64,000 bases of DNA from NCBI RefSeq assembly GCF_030272615.1, contig NC_081405.1:472862008-472926007 (forward strand). The letters are read 5' to 3'. Source of the DNA: Cryptomeria japonica. Lineage: Eukaryota; Streptophyta; Pinopsida; Cupressales; Cupressaceae. The translations under genes and the position numbers were made by a program. Each line of letters opens with the position of its first letter. Positions within the stretch are counted from its first letter, which is position 1. The notes under the pieces were generated by a model. That model was not told the origin of the DNA, made no database searches, and saw nothing but the letters and a program-made list of their open reading frames with translations. Shown one piece after another: positions 58,344-64,000 of this stretch.

Positions 58344-58769
58344 ATGGCATGGGGGCTCGAGTTGGACTCCTCAAGTGTGGAAGTTCGAAGGGTGATGCAG
58401 GAAATTGCACCAACAGAATACCTCGGCAATTTGGAATCATTGCTGGAGTGGGATATACTAGGTCGAGGGTTTGAGGTCTCTGAAGGAATTTTAGAATTCC
58501 ATCAAGAACTAAGGGGCAGGTACATTTCTTTTCTCAGGCAGCGGGAAGCGATGAAGGCCAGGTTCAGAGAGACGGTGGGGAGAGGATGGGAGGCCTTAAA
58601 AATATTTGCTCAAATTATGGAATTGGAGGAGGTGATTAGGCAAGCTCGAGAGGAACCAGGGGATGAGGATGTGAGCGGCCAAAGGCTAAATCCGAGGACT
58701 AGACGCATGAAGGTGGATATGGCAAGAAAGAATGCTACCCTGGCAATCTTTCCAAGTAGTTCTCTGTAA
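58344..58769 (+). CDS. Intact 141-residue ORF in the 3' part of the LINE, unknown
   Basis: The frame starts MAWGLELDSSSVEVRRVMQE and stays open for 141 codons to TAA. It is helical and highly charged, with a coiled-coil-like part (FLRQREAMKARFRETVGRG, then AQIMELEEVIRQAREE) and a basic end (NPRTRRMKVDMARKNATL). There are no cysteines, no membrane segment and no recognised domain. It lies about 430 bp after the RNase H end and 280 bp before the poly(A), so it travels with the LINE. An upstream 74-codon frame (58061-58285) may be a decayed extension. It is intact whereas ORF1 and ORF2 are broken. It may be a family-specific third frame, a captured host fragment, or chance. Confidence 0.45.
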   Translation: MAWGLELDSSSVEVRRVMQEIAPTEYLGNLESLLEWDILGRGFEVSEGILEFHQELRGRYISFLRQREAMKARFRETVGRGWEALKIFAQIMELEEVIRQAREEPGDEDVSGQRLNPRTRRMKVDMARKNATLAIFPSSSL

Positions 58770-59023
58770 TCTATTTATGGCTGTTTATCTTTGTTGGGAA
58801 GATGATTCCCATTTTTTTTATCGGACTATGTCTTTTTTGTTTCAGGCTATGTATTGATTATATGTTTTTGTGTTATTCGATATAGTAGAATTTTTGGGTC
58901 AGTCTGAAAATTCATCCTTGGGTGGGTGGTTTTGTCTAAGATAGTGGTATGGAGGGGTGGTGGTTTGGTGGTTTTGGACAAAAGTTGTTTCTTTTTTGAA
59001 GATGTAATTTCCTTTCTATATTA

Positions 59024-59053
59024 ATAAAATCCAATATTATCGATAAAAAAAAA
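59024..59053 (+). terminator. LINE poly(A) signal and tail
   Basis: AATAAA at 59024-59029 is followed by the LINE end ATTATCGAT and nine A residues. Confidence 0.8.
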
Positions 59054-60100
59054 CCTTAGACATATAATTAATTTATCAAATCAATTAATCCAATTCTTCT
59101 AAAATTATTTCAATTCCCAACCTTAGTAAATATTCTCATCCAACTCTGATTAGTTAATTAACCTTAATTATATAAATAATACCCTAATTCCTACAAATCA
59201 CCCTCCTAATCTCTATCACTTGGCCTAATTAATCTTAGCCTAATCATGATCATCATTTCCCCCAATTTTAAATTCCTCCACACATTCTCTCCTCATGTTC
59301 CATCCTCCTAATTCAACCACTTGAATCGTAATCCTCCATTATCTAGCCTAATCATTCCCACTAACCACTTGCACATTCCTAATAATCATAATTAGGGATG
59401 GGTCATCTCTTTGCCATAAATAGCTTTCCCATCTCACCTCCCAACCTTAAATGCTACCCACTTTTGTCTATCCAAGAAATTTTTAATTCCTTGAATCTCC
59501 CCACGTCCCCTTTTCCCAAGGAATTTTTAATTCCTTTATCCTTTATTCTTTATTCTTCCAATGCCCCCTCTTTTTGGGGAATTTTTAATTCCCTTTGTCC
59601 TCTTCCAAGGATTTTTTAAATTCCTTTCTCCTCTTCCCAAGGTACTTGTGGATCTCTTCCCCATGTACTTCAGAAGTTTGGAGACAATAAATGCCTTTAT
59701 GGCAAAAGCTCTTGGATCTCCCACTTGTCCTCTCAAATCCATCTCACATTCTTTTAATCCTAGGCCTCCATCTCCTTCCAATCATGGTCGTCCATTCTAG
59801 GCCCATAAAATCTATAAATTGGAATCTCTTCCCTTCACTAATCATTCATAGTGTTATGTTGTCAAGTCAAGCCAAGAAAGCCATCCATTACACCCTTATT
59901 ATGCCAAAGTTTAGCCATATATAACCTTTTTATCCATCACTCATCATAATCTTGTTGTGTTTGGAGAGAAATCCACATCACTCAAGATCAAGGAGCAAAT
60001 CAAGGGGAGACAAGGGAACGATTCTACTTCAAGCTCAATCAGAGGAGGTGAGAAGAAAGGTATAAAAAGGTTATTAATTGCTTTGAATTATTTTGTTGTG

Positions 60101-60725
60101 TTATATGTTTTATTTCATGCATTTAACCTTCTTTCCATTTTTCTCCACTTCACTATTCACACTTGTTACTTAAGTTTACTTATGGTACACATACGAGAGT
60201 TTATCACTTTATGTCTCAAGCCATAAGATTAAGGCACATGTCATAATATTATATAGTTCTATGTTCACCTTATCCTATACAACCAAGGGGTTATCTTTGT
60301 AATATCAAGTTGTTTATCAATCTATCATTTTCATCCTTTGATAGAATAACATTATTCTCTCATGTAGTTGATATCTCTCGTGCTTTCATAGTATCTCCTA
60401 TATCAAGATGCTACTATCTTCAACCAAGTATTATATGGTATAATGCATTTTATACCAAATATTACATGGTATTAGACCTTGTGTCATTTCTCTTAATATC
60501 ATTAATTGAGAGATCTAGGTTCCAAGTCTTGGTAGATCTTGAAAAGTTGAGTGTGCTCTTCTTTTGCATTAGATGGTGATCTAGAGAATCAGAAAAAAAT
60601 GATAAAAATACCAGATTTAGGGGTTTCTTCTACATGGATTTGTATTTTAAGTCGAAATGAAAGCTTGTTAGTGAAAAATATAAGCTCACCATTGAGTTTT
60701 AATCTACAGGTGATTATCATATCTA
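60101..60725. other. AT-rich intergenic DNA
   Basis: No gene is recognisable. Open frames of up to 90 codons here are low-complexity and overlap one another. Confidence 0.5.
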
Positions 60726-60730
60726 GAAGG

Positions 60731-60889
60731 TGTTGCAAGGTGTGCACCCTTGGTCTCCTTGTCCTATGCAACACAACACTCAGGTTTGTGACATGGCTTA
60801 ACTGCCTCCTATGGATTCTATAAGTCTAGTGGTTGTATTGGGCATTAACAAATCGACATTTTGGTACAACAACAATCACACTTGTAACA
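60731..60889 (+). repeat. 5' LTR of the TRIM
   Basis: 159 bp. It pairs with 60946-61104. Confidence 0.88.
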
Positions 60890-60945
60890 AGTGGTATCAT
60901 AGCTTGGTCACGGGTTCAAACCCCTAGCTTGTGCTGGGGAGGGAT

Positions 60946-61104
60946 TGTTGCAAGGTGTATGACCTTTGTCTCCTTGTGTTATACAACACAATGCTCAGGT
61001 TTGTGACATGGCTTAACTGCCTACTATGGAATCTATAAGTTTAGTGGTTGTATCGGGCATTAATAGCTTGATATTTTGGTGCAACGGCAACTGCACTTAT
61101 AACA
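60946..61104 (+). repeat. 3' LTR of the TRIM
   Basis: 159 bp, equal in length to its partner, preceded by the purine tract. Confidence 0.88.
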
Positions 61105-61109
61105 AAAGG

Positions 61110-61476
61110 TAGTTATTGTTTCAGAGTATAATAGGCCAAAAAAGGCCTTATTAACCACATCTAAAAGGCCCAAATACATTAAGACCGATTGTCAAATCAT
61201 TTAAATTTGAACACTTCACCTAGAGCTTTAAGAAATTGCCTCCCTCAAATTTTGAGTCATACAATCATCCATATAATTATATGAATGCTTCTACAAGATT
61301 GAGGAAAACATTTGGTTAACAAAAAAAAACTTTTTTTAAACTTAAAAAAATAAATCTATGAATTTTTAAAATATATTGTGTATAGTACACCAATGTAGGG
61401 TAAGATACATACACATGGTTAGATAGTGTCATGTGTTAACTATTGGCATTTGGCATTATAACAGACAAGGAGAGAT
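61110..61476. other. Intergenic DNA between the TRIM and the next LTR
   Basis: AT-rich with an A-run at 61320-61330. No feature. Confidence 0.5.
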
Positions 61477-62956
61477 TGTTGGCATTTCAATAAGGATATT
61501 GAGAAGGTTGTTGATGATTATGGATATAACTGATTAAGGATGATGTTTACTGTCTTAATATTATTATTTTGTCATTGATGTCAAGAAATTGATTTTCTAA
61601 TTCAGTATGATGTTGCCATATCTTGAGAAGTATGATTTGATGAGTATAAAGATGTCGGTAAAAGACACATAAAGAATATGATGAATAAGGGGAGGAATAA
61701 GTTATTCAATGGGCAACTATTACTGAGTTAGACAATGATGAGATCATGATGTTTAGATTGTTTTCATATCCTACATATGTTATTGATTGTAAGGTTAATA
61801 CTATACTATGTTACCGAGCAAAGAACCTAGTCGGTAAACCCTAAGGTTATCGCTATCGGTTAATGAAGACAGAATGTCTACCGAGTGAAGTTTAGTATTT
61901 ACCGAGCTGCAACCGAGTAATAACAGAATGCATTAAATGATTACATGCATTATTTAATGAAAGAAGTTGATGAGCTGGCTATGATTAAATGATTGGTATG
62001 GCGTGAATGAAGTTTGTTAAAGAATCTATGGCAAAGGAAAATCGGAAGGAAGATCTACAGCTTAGATTGAACCGCAATACCCTAGCACAAGTTCCAAGAA
62101 ATGTATACAAGTTCCAAGGCAGGGTAAAACATTTTCAGATCGAAGGATACATTGAACCTGGTCAAAGTTTGAAGATCTGATGGTTATGATTGATCATGGG
62201 AAATGTGATCAAGGAGATTAAGCGGTTGGTGAATTGTTTATAAATAGGGAACTGTTGATAAACAATGTATGCGGGCAAGTGTATGCACAGGGATGCTACA
62301 TAGTGATTACCGAGCACAGAAGCTTGAAGATCTATTTTGAATAACAGAGTATAGAGCCTGGCAAATGGACAAGATTAGTTCTATGTCTATATTGTATTGA
62401 GCAAATAAGAATCTGCTTTAGCATTTTAGATGTGAAGTTGCAGATAGATTTTTATTACTATTATTTTGTGAAGTGATAGAAAATCTCTTAACCGAGTGGA
62501 CTTAACAATCTTATTTGTAAAACCCTCTAGCAAGGTGACATTCTAATTGAGTGTTTGAAATCCTTTAACAAGGTCACTTCTAACAAGGTGAAGATCCTAA
62601 CAGATCTGAGGGAAATCCCTTAACCGGGTCACATCTAGCAATGTGTTTGTAATCTTTAACAGGATTTTCTTTTAACCGAGCATACTCTAGAAGAGTATAT
62701 TTCTTAGTGGGTCCAAAATCCCACAGTGGTTTTTCCCTATTTGGGTTTCCATGTTAAAACTGGTGTTATGAGTGTTATGATGTTTATATGCTTTTAAGTT
62801 TGCATGTTTAGCAGTTTTGGTTATATTACTAAAGTATATGTTACCGAGGTTGAATCTGTTGTTTTTATGAAAGAATAAATTTGTATGATTTAACCCCCCC
62901 CCCCTCTCATCTTATTAGCTTGGCATCGGTACTTACATTAAGTATCAGAACTATCA
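61477..62956 (+). repeat. 5' LTR of the right-hand copia element
   Basis: Starts TGTTGGCATTTC and ends CTATCA, about 1480 bp. A run of C at 62887-62897 near its end resembles the G-run of the 34789-35905 LTR on the other strand. The partner LTR is not in the window. Confidence 0.8.
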
Positions 62957-62958
62957 AT

Positions 62959-62970
62959 TGGTATCAGAGC
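62959..62970 (+). promoter_or_regulatory. Primer binding site of the right-hand copia element
   Basis: TGGTATCAGAGC, two bases after the LTR end. Exact initiator tRNA-Met type. Confidence 0.92.
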
Positions 62971-63020
62971 TTTGGACTCCGGAAGAAAAGTTTAAAGGTA
63001 CTTGAGGCAAAGATCCAAAG

Positions 63021-63872
63021 ATGTATAAGAGGGATGCACCGAAGCTGAACAAGTCAAGTTTCTCTACATGGCAAAAAAGGATGAAGCTGCACCTATCACG
63101 AGTTGGAGAATATGTTGTATATTATCTGGAGAATGATTTCATTACACCAAGCACCTATCCATTGACAATGGAAGAGATAAAGGCAAAGCAAGAACATATC
63201 CAAGCAATGATTGAAATAACATCTGCATTGACCGATTCAGAGTTTAATGATCTAGAAGGCTGCAATGATGCAAAGGCAATGTGGGACAAGCTCATATTTG
63301 TGTATGGTGGAGATGAACATGTTCAAAGAGAAAAAGTGGATAGTCTAAGAGGACAACTTGAATATATGAGGATGAATGAAGGTGAGAACATAACCCAGTA
63401 CAGTACAAGACTAAAGGAGATTGTCAATCAAATCAAAGGAGCAGGTGGAACTATTGAAGAAAAGGATATAACAAGTAAGTTGTTAAGAACCCTTCTACTG
63501 GCTTATGCAATCCGAGTCTCTGCAATCAATGAATTGAGTTTTGTACCAAATATGCCAATTTCTTTAGATGCTACTATTGGTAAACTACATGCATTTGAGT
63601 TAAGTAACTTTGATAATAGTGGGTCATTGGTAAATAAAGTTGAATCTGCATTTAGTTCTTTTCATATTGGTGAATCTGATGATTACAATGATAGAATGAG
63701 TAAGTACACTAAAGGGGATCACAGTGGAGCAAGTGAAAGATTTCGCAAGAACATGGAGGAAGTACACAAACTGTATGAGGAAATCAGAAAGCAAGAAGAG
63801 TTTGAAGCACTATTAGCCAGAAGGTTACCGAGAGGCAAAGGTAAGTGTAGTCACATAAATCTGTCCACTTAA
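63021..63872 (+). CDS. Copia gag (UBN2/DUF4219 type), C-terminus cut short
   Basis: The frame starts MYKRDAPKLNKSSFSTWQKR, where the F.TW..RM phrase is the copia gag start. It continues with AMWDKLIFVYGGDEHVQREK, VDSLRGQLEYMRMNEGENI and YSTRLKEIVNQIKGAGG, all typical of UBN2. Gag forms the element's virus-like particle. The start is 50 bases after the primer site. No zinc knuckle or protease follows: gag-like sequence ends near residue 270 (RRLPRGKG), and the last nine residues come from the AT-rich sequence beyond. Confidence 0.88.
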   Translation: MYKRDAPKLNKSSFSTWQKRMKLHLSRVGEYVVYYLENDFITPSTYPLTMEEIKAKQEHIQAMIEITSALTDSEFNDLEGCNDAKAMWDKLIFVYGGDEHVQREKVDSLRGQLEYMRMNEGENITQYSTRLKEIVNQIKGAGGTIEEKDITSKLLRTLLLAYAIRVSAINELSFVPNMPISLDATIGKLHAFELSNFDNSGSLVNKVESAFSSFHIGESDDYNDRMSKYTKGDHSGASERFRKNMEEVHKLYEEIRKQEEFEALLARRLPRGKGKCSHINLST

Positions 63873-64000
63873 TTAAATGAATACTTAGTATTTATTTGAT
63901 TATTTAACCATCAATTAATAATTAATTAAATTAATATTTAATTAATTCATCTTAACCCTCTTCTCCTATTAATTAAATAAATTATTCAATTTATTTGATT
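63845..64000 (+). repeat. Possible start of another LTR at the window edge
   Basis: TGTAGTCACATAAATCTGTCC begins where gag similarity ends, and the following AATTAATTAAATTAATATTTAATTAA-type DNA resembles 51960-52060. This suggests a further element inserted in gag, but the right side is outside the window. Confidence 0.35.

Larger units (their letters stand above)
52080..59053 (+). mobile_element. L1-type LINE with C-terminal RNase H, full-length but inactive
   Basis: About 7 kb on the plus strand: ORF1 (about 52150-53610), ORF2 with endonuclease, reverse transcriptase, zinc-finger and RNase H (about 53653-57918), a further open frame (58344-58769), a 3' end with AATAAA (59024-59029) and a short poly(A) (59045-59053). 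Such elements insert by target-primed reverse transcription. It is dead: ORF1 and ORF2 are split by several stops and frameshifts (for example an in-frame TAG at 54720-54722), and the reverse-transcriptase motif reads QFANDT where the family has FADD or FVDD. I could not find a convincing target duplication. The 5' boundary is approximate. Confidence 0.9.
51906..60100 (+). mobile_element. Probable LTR (plus strand) interrupted by a LINE
   Basis: TGTTTTAAATAG at 51906 directly follows a purine tract (GTGTGAAAGGGG), the arrangement at the start of a 3' LTR. AT-rich LTR-like sequence runs to about 52070, is replaced by the LINE, and seems to resume at 59054, with CCTAAT-rich DNA, repeated AATTTTTAATTCC words, a TATATAA at about 59917 and a possible end near 60060-60100. 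The right boundary is uncertain and no partner was found in the window. AATTAATTAAATTA-rich stretches resemble the sequence at 63860-64000. Confidence 0.35.
60726..61109 (+). mobile_element. TRIM: 374-bp miniature LTR retrotransposon
   Basis: Two direct repeats of exactly 159 bp (60731-60889 and 60946-61104) begin TGTTGCAAGG and end ATAACA or GTAACA. Only 56 bp lie between: a primer site TGGTATCATAGC (60892-60903, initiator tRNA-Met type with one change) and a purine tract CTGGGGAGGGAT (60934-60945). The flanks GAAGG (60726-60730) and AAAGG (61105-61109) fit a 5-bp target duplication with one later change. There is no coding capacity; such elements depend on proteins of other LTR elements. 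LTRs differ by about 16% by eye, so this is an ancient copy. Confidence 0.88.
61477..63840 (+). mobile_element. Copia retrotransposon, 5' LTR and gag
   Basis: A plus-strand LTR (61477-62956) is followed by an exact initiator tRNA-Met primer site and a copia gag. Coding similarity stops near 63840, and AT-rich DNA follows to the window edge, so the rest is either displaced by another insertion or absent. The LTR start TGTTGGC, the words TTGTCATTGATGTCAA, the CCGAG/CCGGTT-type words and the A/T-spaced primer site are shared in style with the non-autonomous element at 28551-35905. Fossil; only one end is visible, so no age estimate. Confidence 0.85.

Noticed and set aside
52070-59075. Target duplication of the LINE
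   Set aside because: CCTTAGACATATAATT after the poly(A) has only a weak, gapped resemblance to sequence near 51986, not enough to call.
60890-60945. tRNA-like B box in the TRIM interior
   Set aside because: No A box at proper spacing and no cloverleaf; the position between primer site and purine tract explains the sequence.
1-64000. CRISPR arrays, operons or other prokaryotic systems
   Set aside because: None are present. Spliced genes, LTR elements, a LINE and a SINE show this is plant nuclear DNA.

Overview
The window is plant nuclear DNA, almost certainly from a seed plant and, in my judgement, more likely a gymnosperm than an angiosperm. It is AT-rich and gene-poor. It is filled with Ty1/copia and Ty3/gypsy LTR elements primed by initiator tRNA-Met, an L1-type LINE with a C-terminal RNase H domain, a tRNA-derived SINE and a very small TRIM. 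The only convincing host gene is a four-exon gene of the plant PAR1 family (PF06521). The gymnosperm leaning rests on old but still legible LTR pairs and low gene density; it is inference, not proof.

Layout. 1-4072: 3' part of a copia element, entering from the left with its 3' LTR. 4107-4850: decayed reading frame with exact 99-bp (33-residue) tandem repeats. 6640-7620: minus-strand integrase remnant of a Tat/Athila-like gypsy element. 8805-10085: PAR1 gene, plus strand. 12245-15473: complete-looking gag-only copia-type element, minus strand, with two 630-bp LTRs and a 5-bp target duplication. 16550-17282: second PAR1 copy, minus strand, lacking its 5' part, tail-to-tail with the first.

18881-41434: a palindrome-cored satellite with a (GA)n tract, split by a 21-kb nest. 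The outer element is a minus-strand chromovirus (19301-40350, LTRs of 1513 bp). Inside it are a non-autonomous LTR element with a long unexplained reading frame (28551-35905) and a young Tnt1/Tork-like copia element (21352-27368, LTRs of 895 bp). LTR divergence counted by eye is about 7% for the outer element and about 4% and 1.3% for the two inner ones, which agrees with the nesting order.

41435-51905: mostly featureless AT-rich DNA with a SINE (43697-43827, 15-bp target duplication), a 90-bp minisatellite, a 47-bp duplication and a LINE scrap. About 52080-59053: a full-length but inactive LINE, apparently inserted into an LTR that begins at 51906. 60731-61104: a 374-bp TRIM. 61477 to about 63840: LTR and gag of another copia element, followed at the window edge by AT-rich sequence that resembles the LTR begun at 51906.

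Functionally, the PAR1 gene encodes a predicted secreted, cysteine-rich protein and is the only unit likely to serve the plant. Everything else is mobile DNA of different ages, or the scars it left.
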